Source: Dasytiphilus stammeri_B (GTDB lineage: Bacteria > Pseudomonadota > Gammaproteobacteria > Enterobacterales > Enterobacteriaceae). From it: a stretch of DNA of 64,000 nucleotides. Positions 44,884 to 53,577 of the stretch are shown here, piece by piece. Made by a program: the position numbers and the translations under genes. A model generated the notes under the pieces. That model did not search any database. It was not told the DNA's origin and was given only the letters and a program-made list of their open reading frames with translations. Where the stretch lies: positions 1 through 64,000 of the forward strand of contig JBAPLS010000003.1 in the NCBI GenBank assembly GCA_037083765.1. The letters are read 5' to 3'. How positions within the stretch are numbered: position 1 is the stretch's first letter; each line of letters opens with the position of its first letter.

Positions 44884-45735
44884 ATGAAATATATAGGCGT
44901 CCATGTTAGTATAACAGGCGGTTTAAAAAATGCTGTATTACAAGCCCATTATCTTAATGCCTCTGCTTTTGCACTTTTTGTTAAAAATCCTCGACAGTGG
45001 ATGTCTGTACCGATGAATGAAGAAACCATTAATAATTTTATTAAATTTTGTAAAATATATAATTTTACCTCTAACCAGATCGTTCCGCATACTAGTTATT
45101 TAATTAATCTTGGACATCCAGTCAAATACAATTTAGAAAAATCACGAGAATCCTTTATAGATGAAATAAATCGTTGTAATAAATTAAAATTAAAATTTAT
45201 TAATTTTCATCCTGGTAGTCATTTAAATCAGATAAGCATATTATCATGTATTAAACGGATCGCTGAATCTATTAATATAGCATTTGATAATACAACTAAT
45301 ATAATTGCTCTGATTGAAAACACAGCTGGACAGGGTAGTACTATTGGTCATAGTTTTGAACAAATTGCATCAATCATTGATCAAGTAGAAGATAAATCTC
45401 GTATTGGAGTATGTTTTGATACTTGTCATGCTTTTTCGGCTGGTTATAATTTTACTACACCGGACACATATCAAAAAACTTTTTTGGATTTTGATAAAAT
45501 TATTAACCTAACATATCTACGGGCTATGCATCTTAATGACAGTAAAAATTTTCTTAATAGTCGCATTGATCGACACGAAAATTTAGGTCAAGGTAATATA
45601 GGTTTAGCAGCTTTTAGATGGATAATACAAGATGTTCGTTTTGAGAAAATACCTATGATACTCGAAACTCCTAATTTTTTAATATGGAAAGAAGAAATTG
45701 CATGGTTAAAAAGAATTGGTGAAAATAATAGTTAA
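44884..45735 (+). CDS. nfo: Endonuclease IV (AP endonuclease)
   Basis: Three-zinc TIM-barrel enzyme that cuts DNA 5' to abasic sites in base-excision repair. 283 residues against 285 in E. coli. Seen: YIGVHVSITGGL, PHTSYLINLGHP, NFHPGSHLNQ (zinc His), LIENTAGQGSTIG (zinc Glu), GVCFDTCHAFSAGY, MHLNDSKN, and DRHENLGQGNIG and the ending PMILETPN (zinc Glu). A rare DNA-repair gene to keep in a reduced genome. Confidence 0.97.
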   Translation: MKYIGVHVSITGGLKNAVLQAHYLNASAFALFVKNPRQWMSVPMNEETINNFIKFCKIYNFTSNQIVPHTSYLINLGHPVKYNLEKSRESFIDEINRCNKLKLKFINFHPGSHLNQISILSCIKRIAESINIAFDNTTNIIALIENTAGQGSTIGHSFEQIASIIDQVEDKSRIGVCFDTCHAFSAGYNFTTPDTYQKTFLDFDKIINLTYLRAMHLNDSKNFLNSRIDRHENLGQGNIGLAAFRWIIQDVRFEKIPMILETPNFLIWKEEIAWLKRIGENNS

Positions 45736-45854
45736 TCTCAATCATTCTTTCTTAAAGAAGAGAAAATATGATAAAAATTACTAGTTACCTCACTAACTAC
45801 AGTGAGTAACATTAAATGTTATGATGATTGTTAATTGGATGGAAAACCGATAAA

Positions 45855-46145
45855 ATGATTACGATTAATGCTATACCCAAAATTATACATGGAACATCTG
45901 CTAGTAGACGTTTACGATTAGAGAATATGTTTCCCGCTATTATTTATGGAGGAAATCATCCTCCTATATTTCTAATATTGGATCATAATATTGTAATAAA
46001 GTTAGAAGAGCAAAGTAAATTTTTTACTGAAAAACTCCTTCTCATTGTAAATAAGAAAGAAAACTATGTAAAAGTTAAAGAAATACAGCACCATCCATTT
46101 AAGTCTAAAATTATTCATATTGATTTTATCCGAGTTGAATTATAA
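45855..46145 (+). CDS. rplY: 50S ribosomal protein L25
   Basis: Binds 5S rRNA in the central protuberance. 96 residues against 94 in E. coli (short, single-domain form). Seen: MITINA, ASRRLRLENMFPAIIYGG, VKEIQHHPFKSKIIHIDFIRVE. The ATG at 45855 fits the family; a frame from 45828 adds nine residues. tRNA-Pro follows six bases after the stop. Confidence 0.95.
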   Translation: MITINAIPKIIHGTSASRRLRLENMFPAIIYGGNHPPIFLILDHNIVIKLEEQSKFFTEKLLLIVNKKENYVKVKEIQHHPFKSKIIHIDFIRVEL

Positions 46146-46150
46146 ATTTA

Positions 46151-46224
46151 CGGCACGTAGCGCAGTTTGGTAGCGCACTGTCATGGGGTGGCAGGGGTCA
46201 GAGGTTCAAATCCTCTCGTGCCGA
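46151..46224 (+). tRNA. tRNA-Pro (GGG)
   Basis: 74 bases, CCA not encoded (the gene is followed by GTA). Acceptor arms CGGCACG/CGTGCCG pair fully. The anticodon stem is CTGTC/GGCAG with one G-U pair; the loop ATGGGGT gives anticodon GGG. The sequence resembles E. coli proL. T-arm GAGGTTCAAATCCTC. Confidence 0.95.
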
Positions 46225-46332
46225 GTAATAATAAATTATTTAGTTATATTTAAGTGCTATTTACAAAAATGATTTAAGTCGATACTTAAAGAAGTACAAC
46301 GATCTTTATTAAAAATTCTTAGTGATATAAAA

Positions 46333-47595
46333 ATGAGTAAAAATATTGTAATTTGAGGTCCTCAATAGGATGATGAAGAACAGTCCAAATTGGAGATTTA
46401 TTAACAGAATAAGCTAAGTCTGTCGTAATATTTCCAGGTTGACATAATGCGAGACATACTCTAGTCATAAATGGTAAAAAATATTTACATTTAATTTCCT
46501 CGGAAATTTTATATAAACATAATAGGTTATGGGCGTAGTAGTCTTCCTAGAGGATTTCTTCAAAGAAGTACAAGAACTAAACAATCAAGCTATTTTCGTC
46601 CGAAAAAAGATTATTAATCTCTCATATCTGTTTTTTAGTGTTACCCTCTCATAGGGCTTTAGATATAGCTAGAGAAAAAATTCGGCAAAATAAAAGCCAC
46701 TAGGCACGACGATCCAAGTAATAGGTCTAGCTTACGCAGATAAAGTGGGGTAAAGAGGTATTCGTATTTGTGAGGAATGTAATCAAAATAAATTTCTGGA
46801 CCAATTAAAAGAAGTTATGTATTTTCATAATTTTCAGTTAGCATATTTTTGTAAAGAAAAAATTTTTGATCAAAAAGTACTAGATAAAACTTATTCTTTG
46901 CTGAATTACTGCCTAATTTCACTACTGATGTAGATATCTTGTTATCTGATGCCTATAAAAAAGGTAAATTATTTTATTAAAAGATTCGCAAGGCAGGTGG
47001 CGGATATAGATCATGGAACCGATTGCTATGTTACTTCTTCTAATATAGTACACTGGAGTAAGAATTCGACCTCGTTCTATAGAGAATATTATCGGCATAG
47101 TTAAAAAATATACTACTACGCGGGTAGTAAATTGACCATTTAAACGTAATTAAGAGATGAAGTTAAAGACGATCTTTGTATAAAAGCAAAGGAATATGGA
47201 TCAACAACAGGCACACGTAAACGAACTGGATCATTAGAGGCAGTAGCTATCCGGAAAGATAAGTTAATACTTTGTCCCCACTGTGTGTAACCAAATTAGA
47301 TGCGATAGATATTTTAAAAAAAAATTAAAAATATGTGTCGCATATAAAAGAAATGATGGGTCTGAAATAAAGTATCTACCATCTATAACAGAGTAATACA
47401 CAAATATTACGCTGTTATATGAAAGTTTGCCAGGATGGACAGAATCTACGCAATGCATAACAAATTTTTTTCGACTTAACATTACCCGCAGAAAAACATA
47501 TTCAATGGATATAATTCTTATTAGGAAGAGTTATTGAGATTATTTGTACTGGTCCAGAAAGAGAGAAAACTATTATTTTACGTAATCCTTGTTGT
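46333..47595 (+). pseudogene. purA: Decayed adenylosuccinate synthetase gene
   Basis: PurA makes adenylosuccinate from IMP on the way to AMP. Fragments in shifting frames match it along its full length and in the right order: MSKNIVI at 46333; PSHRALDIAREKIR near 46650; EVMYFHNFQLAYF near 46810; DHGTDCYVTSSN near 47010; KEYGSTTGTRKRTG near 47190; KICVAYKRND near 47330; ESLPGWTEST near 47420; EIICTGPEREKTIILRNP near 47530. There are stops at codons 8 and 12, the catalytic GDEGKGK reads DDEEQSK, and several frameshifts occur. Clearly non-functional. Its place upstream of rlmB is that of purA in E. coli, with nsrR and rnr deleted. Confidence 0.93.
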
Positions 47596-48298
47596 ATTAT
47601 AAGATTAAGTGAAACATTATTAATGTTAATAAAAAATTTCAAAATGAATTTTGCAGCTTCTAAAAAGATTAATTACGAAATACTAATTATGGTTAAGTCT
47701 TAATCGCACGACAGAGTCAATTTTAAAGTATATTTTCAAAAAAAAATGAAAATTATCAGATACAATGTTTCATTAAGTATTATAGTTCTGATTAAATTGA
47801 AAAATTTTTAAAAGACAAATTATTATAATTTGATCATTAGGAAACAACTAGTGTGAGGTAATAAGATTATTATTTTTTGTCTTAGTGACGAATCAAGAGA
47901 ACATTATTTTAATTAATAACATGATCTATAAGATCATATGTTAAGAGGATAATTTCATCATTAATTAATGTGAAATTTTTATTTAAATATCTTCAGTCGA
48001 AGAATTGATAAACGAATTTGAATAAAATAGATAAAATCTTATCAGGCATTGTTTGTTATTAAATGTGAAATTTTTATATATAACAATATTATCTTTTATC
48101 CGAGATAGATACAGCATTGAAATGCTTACAGAAATAGTAAAATATTTAAGTAGTGATCTTCTATTTAGATAGAACTAGATCTTTTCTACTCTAGAAATTA
48201 ATATTTTTTTCTTTAATAAGAAAATAAACTTTTAGAGACAATTTGGAACAATTAATGAATTTTGAGCAAAATAAAGTAAAAAAATAACTTTTATTAAC
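47596..48298. other. Scar between decayed purA and rlmB
   Basis: About 700 bases where nsrR and rnr stand in E. coli. The frame of the last purA fragment stays open to 47702 without recognisable homology. No RNase R fragment could be identified. Confidence 0.5.
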
Positions 48299-49054
48299 AT
48301 GACTAAGTTAATTTATGGGATCCATGCAGTATATTCACTCCTACAATCTAAACCTCAATGTTGTAAAGTAGCATATATTATAAAAGAATTTAAAAACAAA
48401 CGTTTGCAATCTATAATAGATCTGCTTGAAAAACAAGAAATTATTATCCATGCTGTCAGCCGTAAGTGGATGAATTCGAAAACGGGAGGAAAAGTACATC
48501 AAGGAATTTTATTACATATTACAGATGACCTGAGATCTGGTGAAAAAGATTTATTAAAATTTTTAATAAATAAAATAGATCCCTTATTATTAATATTAGA
48601 TAGGATCACGGATCCCTATAATTTAGGAGCGTGTTTGCGTACAGCAAATGCTGCTGGTGTTGATGCAGTGGTAATTTCTAAACATCATTCCGCAAAGATT
48701 AATAATGCTACAGTAAAAAAAATTGCGTGTAGTTCTTTGGAAGATATCAATATTTTTACGGTTACTAATATTAACCAAATGTTAAGAACTCTTAATGAAT
48801 GCCAAGTATCGGTGATAGGAACAAGTGCTAACTCACAACAGTCTCTGTATAAGAGTAAATTGACTGGATCTATAGCATTAGTTATGGGTTCCGAATCTCA
48901 TGGAATCAGGAGTGTAACGAAAAAATATTGTGATCAGCTGATTAGTATTCCTATAATCGGAAATATCTCCACACTTAACGTCTCTGTAGCGACGGGTATC
49001 TGTCTTTTTGAAGCAGTGCGCCAGCGTTTTTTTAATAATTTTAATAAATATTAA
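48299..49054 (+). CDS. rlmB: 23S rRNA Gm2251 2'-O-methyltransferase RlmB
   Basis: SPOUT/TrmH-family enzyme methylating G2251 in the P-loop of 23S rRNA. 251 residues against 243 in E. coli. N-terminal RNA-binding part begins LIYGIHAVYSLL. Catalytic knot motifs: LDRITDPYNLGACLRTANAAG, VMGSESHGI and IPIIGNISTLNVSVATGI. ATG at 48299; rpsF follows after 33 bases. Confidence 0.97.
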   Translation: MTKLIYGIHAVYSLLQSKPQCCKVAYIIKEFKNKRLQSIIDLLEKQEIIIHAVSRKWMNSKTGGKVHQGILLHITDDLRSGEKDLLKFLINKIDPLLLILDRITDPYNLGACLRTANAAGVDAVVISKHHSAKINNATVKKIACSSLEDINIFTVTNINQMLRTLNECQVSVIGTSANSQQSLYKSKLTGSIALVMGSESHGIRSVTKKYCDQLISIPIIGNISTLNVSVATGICLFEAVRQRFFNNFNKY

Positions 49055-49087
49055 ATAATAATAGATCCAGAAAAAGGAGAAATTTTA

Positions 49088-49471
49088 ATGCGTCATTACG
49101 AAATCGTATTGATGATCCATCCTGATCAGAGTGAAGAAGTACAGATATTGATAGATACTTATTCCAACACTATTAGTTCAAACGGAGGAAAAATACATCG
49201 TCTAGAAAATTGGGGACGACGTACTTTAGCTTACCCCATTAAGAAATTACATAAAGCCTATTATGTTCTTTTAAACATAGAAACTACTCCATCTGTTATT
49301 CAAGAGTTAAATGTTAATTTTCGCTATAATGATAAGATTATTAGAAGTATTATAATGAGTGTAAAACATGCCTTTACTGAATTATCTCCTATAGCAAAAT
49401 TGCTAAAAAAAGATACACCAGAAAGTAATAATATCTCTAAGAAGAGTGAAAGTGAAGACTACGTTATTTAA
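49088..49471 (+). CDS. rpsF: 30S ribosomal protein S6
   Basis: Pairs with S18 on the 30S platform. 127 residues against about 131-135 in E. coli; the Glu-rich tail is shortened. Seen: MRHYEIVLMIHPDQSEEV, LENWGRRTLAYPIKKLHKAYYVL and FRYNDKIIRSIIM. Good ribosome site (AAAAGGAGA). Confidence 0.97.
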   Translation: MRHYEIVLMIHPDQSEEVQILIDTYSNTISSNGGKIHRLENWGRRTLAYPIKKLHKAYYVLLNIETTPSVIQELNVNFRYNDKIIRSIIMSVKHAFTELSPIAKLLKKDTPESNNISKKSESEDYVI

Positions 49472-49739
49472 TTTTAATATAAAATTATCATGTGTTTCGG
49501 TGTAGAAAAGAGTGAGCTGAAACTTTAGTTCTTATTAAATAAGAACAATATTTAGTTGGATTAGATCTGTTTCATTGCTTTTAAAAAGGTATGTATCTAA
49601 AAATTTTATAACCAATATTAAGCTAAAAGCTTTAATGAACAACCAACTGATTTTTATCATCAAATGATAATTTGTCAGTATTATATAATAATACCCTACA
49701 TAAAAAAGAGTAAATAAATTAAGAGAGGATTAGTAATAA
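49472..49739. other. Scar where priB stands in E. coli (rpsF-rpsR gap)
   Basis: 268 bases. No PriB remnant found. The hairpin-forming AAGCTAAAAGCTTTA near 49621-49634 closely resembles a stretch in the ompA leader (22033-22047). Confidence 0.5.
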
Positions 49740-49964
49740 ATGACATATTATTTTCGTCGACGTAAATTTTGTCGTTTCACTGCAGAAGGCGTAAAAATTA
49801 TTGATTATAAGGATATTTCTACTATCAAAAACTATGTTACTGAAAGTGGTAAAATAGTTCCGAGTAGGATTACTGGGACCTGTGCTAAATATCAACGACA
49901 ATTATCGAGAGCTATAAAAATAGCGCGTTTTTTATCTTTAATATCCTATACTGATCGCCAATAA
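49740..49964 (+). CDS. rpsR: 30S ribosomal protein S18
   Basis: Partner of S6 at the platform. 74 residues (E. coli 75). Seen: YFRRRKFCRFTAEGV, IDYKDISTIKNYVTESGKIVPSR-type core, and the ending SYTDRQ. Good ribosome site (AGAGAGGA). rplI follows 35 bases later. Confidence 0.98.
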   Translation: MTYYFRRRKFCRFTAEGVKIIDYKDISTIKNYVTESGKIVPSRITGTCAKYQRQLSRAIKIARFLSLISYTDRQ

Positions 49965-49999
49965 TGATCTACATCTTTCCATATCTACGGAGAATATAT

Positions 50000-50467
50000 A
50001 TGAAAATTATTTTACTCGATACTGTATCAAATTTAGGTAAATCTGGAGAGCAAGTTTCGGTAAAAGCGGGATATGCTAGAAACTTTTTATTTCCGAGACG
50101 ATTAGCTCTTCCTGCTACTAGTCAGAATATAGAGTTTTTTTATACACAACAACAGCAATTAGAAACACAAAAATTAGAATTATTAAAGAATGCTTTAAAA
50201 CGATCCGCTGAAATTAACTCTGTGGGAGAATTCAAAATTTCTGCTAAAACTGGTCCGGAAGGTAAATTATTTGGTTCGATTGGAACTCGAGAAATTATGA
50301 ATAGCATTATAATGACCGGTATTCTAATTAATAGAAATGAAATTAAACTACCAGAAGATAGTTTACGAACTAGTGGAAAACATGAAGTATTGTTAGAGTT
50401 TCATCCTAAGGTAAAAACGAAAATAGTAGTTAATATAGTACCTAAAATTTCTGCTTCTACTCCTTAA
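50000..50467 (+). CDS. rplI: 50S ribosomal protein L9
   Basis: Extended two-domain protein at the L1 side, which limits frameshifting. 155 residues against 149 in E. coli. Seen: MKIILLDTVSNLGKSGEQV, KAGYARNFLFPRRLALPAT, a long connecting helix, then EGKLFGSIGTREI and LEFHPKVKTKIVVNIV. The start at 50000 has GGAG at 49989; a frame from 49964 would be an artefact overlapping rpsR. Ends 26 bases from convergent rplQ. Confidence 0.97.
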   Translation: MKIILLDTVSNLGKSGEQVSVKAGYARNFLFPRRLALPATSQNIEFFYTQQQQLETQKLELLKNALKRSAEINSVGEFKISAKTGPEGKLFGSIGTREIMNSIIMTGILINRNEIKLPEDSLRTSGKHEVLLEFHPKVKTKIVVNIVPKISASTP

Positions 50468-50493
50468 CGTTAAGTTCATTAGAATGTGGATTT

Positions 50494-50853
50494 TTAAGAA
50501 CGATTAATTAGCTCAATATATGCCATTGGAGCTTGATCTCCAGTACGAAAACCACATTTTAATATTCTTGTGTATCCTCCCGGACAATTGATAAATCGTG
50601 GACCAATATCATCGAATAATTTTTTTACTATTGTCTGAGTTCTGATTTTAGCAAAAGCTAATCTTCTTCGGGATACATTATCTACTTTAGCAAAAGTAAT
50701 AAGAGGTTCAATAATACGACGAAGTTCTTTCGCTTTAGGTAAAGTAGTTTTAATAATTTCATGTCTAACTAATTCTTTGGATAGATTTAGAAATAAAGCT
50801 TTTCGCATGTTACTTTTACAGTTTAGTTTACGTCCAATTTTACGATGTCGCAT
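50494..50853 (-). CDS. rplQ: 50S ribosomal protein L17
   Basis: Lies near the tunnel exit. 119 residues against 127 in E. coli. Starts MRHRKIGRKLNCKSNMRKALFLN; has LPKAKELRRIIEPLIT and GGYTRILKCGFRTGDQAPMAYIEL. Its ATG shares one base with the rpoA stop (TAATG), so translation is coupled. Last gene of the alpha operon. Confidence 0.98.
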   Translation of the reverse strand: MRHRKIGRKLNCKSNMRKALFLNLSKELVRHEIIKTTLPKAKELRRIIEPLITFAKVDNVSRRRLAFAKIRTQTIVKKLFDDIGPRFINCPGGYTRILKCGFRTGDQAPMAYIELINRS

Positions 50854-51866
50854 TATTTTTTCCTTGTATTGATTTCTGATTCCAGCAGACTTGAGGGAGG
50901 CCAATTTTGTAAGCGCATTCCTAATCTTAAAGATCTCACTGCTAATACATCCTTAATCTCATTTAAAGATTTTTTTCCTAAATTAGGAGTTTTGAGTAAT
51001 TCTACTTCAGTACGTTGCACTAGATCCCCAATGTAATGAATTGCTTCTGCTTTCAGACAATTAGCAGATCTGACAGTTAACTCTAAATCATCTACGGTTC
51101 GTAATAGAAGAGGATCAACTTCAGGTTTTTTTTCTTTTATTTCAGGTTTACACACATCACGTAAATCCACAAATGCTTGTAATTGTTCTGCTAAAATAGT
51201 AGCTGCATTTCTAAGGGCTGCTTCTGGATCTATAGTACCATTTGTTTTCATGTCTATAACTAATTTATCTAGATCTGTACGTTGTTCTACTCTTGCTGAT
51301 TCTACATTATAAGAAATATGTTCTATTGGACTATAACATGCATCAACCAATAGTCGACCTATAGGTCGATCAGTCAAAGTTTTTACTCTAACTGAAGCCG
51401 GAATATATCCTCGACCTCTTTCTACTTTAATGCGCATATTTATACAAGATCTCACGCTAGTTAAATTACAAATTATCTGTTTGGGTCTCACCAGTTCAAT
51501 ATTTATATCATGTATAATATCAGCAGCTGTAACGGGTCCTAAACCAGATTTATTTAGCAAAATACAAGCTTCATTTTTATTTTTATCTTTTATTTTGACT
51601 GCTAGTTGTTTTAAGTTTAAAATAATTTCTAATATATCTTCTTGTATGCCTACTTGACTTGTATATTCATGTAATACTCCCTCGATATCTACTTCTGTAA
51701 CTGCACATCCTGGTAACGAAGATAATAATATCCGTCTTAAAGCATTTCCCAAAGTATGACCAAATCCACGTTCTAATGGTTCTAGAGTAATTTGAGCATG
51801 GGTCAAACTTTTGTGCTCAATTTTTACTAAATGTGGTCTTAGTAATCCTGTAATATTACTCTGCAT
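50853..51866 (-). CDS. rpoA: RNA polymerase alpha subunit
   Basis: Scaffold subunit of RNA polymerase. 337 residues against 329 in E. coli. N-terminal dimerisation domain: LEPLERGFGHTLGNALRRILLSS-type segment and ERGRGYIPA. The C-terminal domain is complete, with the UP-element/activator face around RSANCLKAEAI and the TEVELLKTPNLGKKSLNEI helix. Retaining this domain suggests promoters still use UP elements or activators. Confidence 0.98.
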   Translation of the reverse strand: MQSNITGLLRPHLVKIEHKSLTHAQITLEPLERGFGHTLGNALRRILLSSLPGCAVTEVDIEGVLHEYTSQVGIQEDILEIILNLKQLAVKIKDKNKNEACILLNKSGLGPVTAADIIHDINIELVRPKQIICNLTSVRSCINMRIKVERGRGYIPASVRVKTLTDRPIGRLLVDACYSPIEHISYNVESARVEQRTDLDKLVIDMKTNGTIDPEAALRNAATILAEQLQAFVDLRDVCKPEIKEKKPEVDPLLLRTVDDLELTVRSANCLKAEAIHYIGDLVQRTEVELLKTPNLGKKSLNEIKDVLAVRSLRLGMRLQNWPPSSLLESEINTRKK

Positions 51867-51923
51867 TCTTTCCTCGTATTATTTTGATTGAGATATTTTA
51901 TAAAAAGTAGTAAGATATCAAAA

Positions 51924-52544
51924 TTATTTAGAGTACAACTCTATAATCATGTGTTCATTGATATCTTTTGGAAGATCTATTCGTTCTGGTACATTCTTTA
52001 AATATCCAGAGAGCTCAGCAATATTAACTTGTAGCCAACTAGGTTCTTGACGTTCAGCAGCTAATGATAAAGAAATTTTTATACGTTGTTGATCTCGTGC
52101 TCTATTATTTATGCTAATAACTTCATGTGGAGAGACTTGATAAGAAGGTATGTTCACTACCTTATTATTTACATTAATTGCTTTATGAGATACTAGTTGC
52201 CGTGCTTCTGCACGGGTAGAAGCAAAGCCCAAACGATAGATAATATTATCTAATCGTCTCTCTAAGAGTTGCAAAAGAGTTTCTCCCTTATTTCCTTTAA
52301 GACGACTGGCTAATTTATAATAATTACGAAATTGTCGTTCTAATATTCCATATATTCGACGAATTTTCTGTTTTTCACGTAATTGCAGACCATAATCAGA
52401 TAAACGATTTTTTCGATACCCATGTTGTCCAGGATAACGTTCAAGTGCACATTTAGAATCTAAACTACGTATACCAGATTTTAATAATAAATCTACTCCT
52501 TCTCGTCTACTTAACCTAAGTTTTGGTCCTAAATATCTGCCCAT
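51924..52544 (-). CDS. rpsD: 30S ribosomal protein S4
   Basis: Primary binder of the 16S 5' domain, translational repressor of the alpha operon in E. coli, and an antitermination factor. 206 residues as in E. coli. Seen: MGRYLGPKLRLSRREG, YPGQHGYRKNRLSDYGLQLREKQK-type region, RLDNIIYRLGFASTRAEARQLVSHKA (S4 domain). Confidence 0.98.
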   Translation of the reverse strand: MGRYLGPKLRLSRREGVDLLLKSGIRSLDSKCALERYPGQHGYRKNRLSDYGLQLREKQKIRRIYGILERQFRNYYKLASRLKGNKGETLLQLLERRLDNIIYRLGFASTRAEARQLVSHKAINVNNKVVNIPSYQVSPHEVISINNRARDQQRIKISLSLAAERQEPSWLQVNIAELSGYLKNVPERIDLPKDINEHMIIELYSK

Positions 52545-52580
52545 ATAATTTCTCTCCTTACTCCAATTATTAGAGTAATT

Positions 52581-52967
52581 TTACACTCGTCTCTTTTTAG
52601 GAGGACGACATCCATTATGAGGGATAGGGGTTACATCAGTTATGTTAATAATACGAAATCCGGCAGCATTTAAAGCTCTGATACTTGATTCTCTACCTGG
52701 ACCAGGTCCTTTCACCCACACTTCTAAATTTTTCAAACCATAATCTTTAACAGCGGCTGCACATCGTTCAGCTGCTATTTGTGCCGCAAACGGGGTAGAC
52801 TTACGTGAACCACGAAATCCCGAACCTCCCGATGTAGCCCATCCTAACGCATTACCCTGACGATCAGTAATAGTAACTATAGTATTATTAAAAGAAGCAT
52901 ATATATGAGCTACTCCATCTAAAATTTGTTTTTTTACGCGTTTTCGTGATTTTGTTATTTTAGTCAT
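52581..52967 (-). CDS. rpsK: 30S ribosomal protein S11
   Basis: Platform protein contacting the E-site mRNA. 128 residues (E. coli 129). Seen: GVAHIYASFNNTIVTITDRQG, GFRGSRKSTPFAAQIAAE, VKGPGPGRESSIRAL and the ending PHNGCRPPKKRRV. Confidence 0.98.
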   Translation of the reverse strand: MTKITKSRKRVKKQILDGVAHIYASFNNTIVTITDRQGNALGWATSGGSGFRGSRKSTPFAAQIAAERCAAAVKDYGLKNLEVWVKGPGPGRESSIRALNAAGFRIINITDVTPIPHNGCRPPKKRRV

Positions 52968-52988
52968 ATATATTTCACATTTTTTATT

Positions 52989-53345
52989 TTATTTTTTGAT
53001 TGGTTTGCGTGGTCCTTTACAAGTTCGAGCATTAGTTTTGGTACGTTGTCCACGAACTGGTAAACTTTTTTTATGACGCAACCCCCGATAACACGCGACA
53101 TCTATAAGTCTCTTTATATTAAGAGAGACTTGCCTCCGGAGATCTCCTTCAATAGTATATTGAAGTACTTGACTTCTTAAAAAATCAAGTTGTTTGTCGG
53201 TTAGATTCTTCATTTTTATATCTTCACATATTCCTCCCGCAGCACAAATTATTCGAGCTAGACTTCTACCAATACCATATATTGTCATTAAAGCTATAAT
53301 AGCATTTTTATTCTCTGATACATTAATGCCTGCTATACGGATCAC
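52989..53345 (-). CDS. rpsM: 30S ribosomal protein S13
   Basis: Head protein forming inter-subunit bridges. 118 residues as in E. coli. Seen: RIAGINVSENKNAIIALMTIYGIG, DLRRQVSLNIKRLIDVACYRGLRH-type core, and the basic tail RTKTNARTCKGPRKPIKK. In E. coli the S4 repressor site overlaps the start of this gene; I could not verify the pseudoknot here. Confidence 0.98.
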   Translation of the reverse strand: MIRIAGINVSENKNAIIALMTIYGIGRSLARIICAAGGICEDIKMKNLTDKQLDFLRSQVLQYTIEGDLRRQVSLNIKRLIDVACYRGLRHKKSLPVRGQRTKTNARTCKGPRKPIKK

Positions 53346-53454
53346 TATATGCTCCTATGGAATGACATGAAATGTGTTAGATGATATTATTTTGGATTAT
53401 ATCAATCTTTAACCAAAGATACACTTATTCTGTACTAATTTTTACCTGATTTTA

Positions 53455-53568
53455 CTATCCTTGTCGCTGCTTATGTTTAGGATCAGTGCAAATAATTCTT
53501 ACTACTCCTCTTCGAGTTACTATTTTACAATTACGACATAATTTTTTAACCGAAGTGCGTACCTTCAT
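53455..53568 (-). CDS. rpmJ: 50S ribosomal protein L36
   Basis: Small zinc-ribbon protein of the large subunit. 37 codons, beginning MKVRTSVKKLCRNCKIV and ending DPKHKQRQG. Zinc ligands Cys11, Cys14, Cys27 and His32 are all present, so this is the zinc-binding form. Lies between secY (9-base gap) and rpsM; first gene of the alpha operon. Confidence 0.97.
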   Translation of the reverse strand: MKVRTSVKKLCRNCKIVTRRGVVRIICTDPKHKQRQG

Positions 53569-53577
53569 GAAGGCTCC

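Noticed and set aside
47264..47482. Minus-strand open frame inside the decayed purA
   Set aside because: Antisense to recognisable PurA fragments; no independent support.
50845..51036. Other opposite-strand frames within ribosomal and rpoA genes
   Set aside because: All lie antisense to highly conserved genes and have no start signal or family resemblance.
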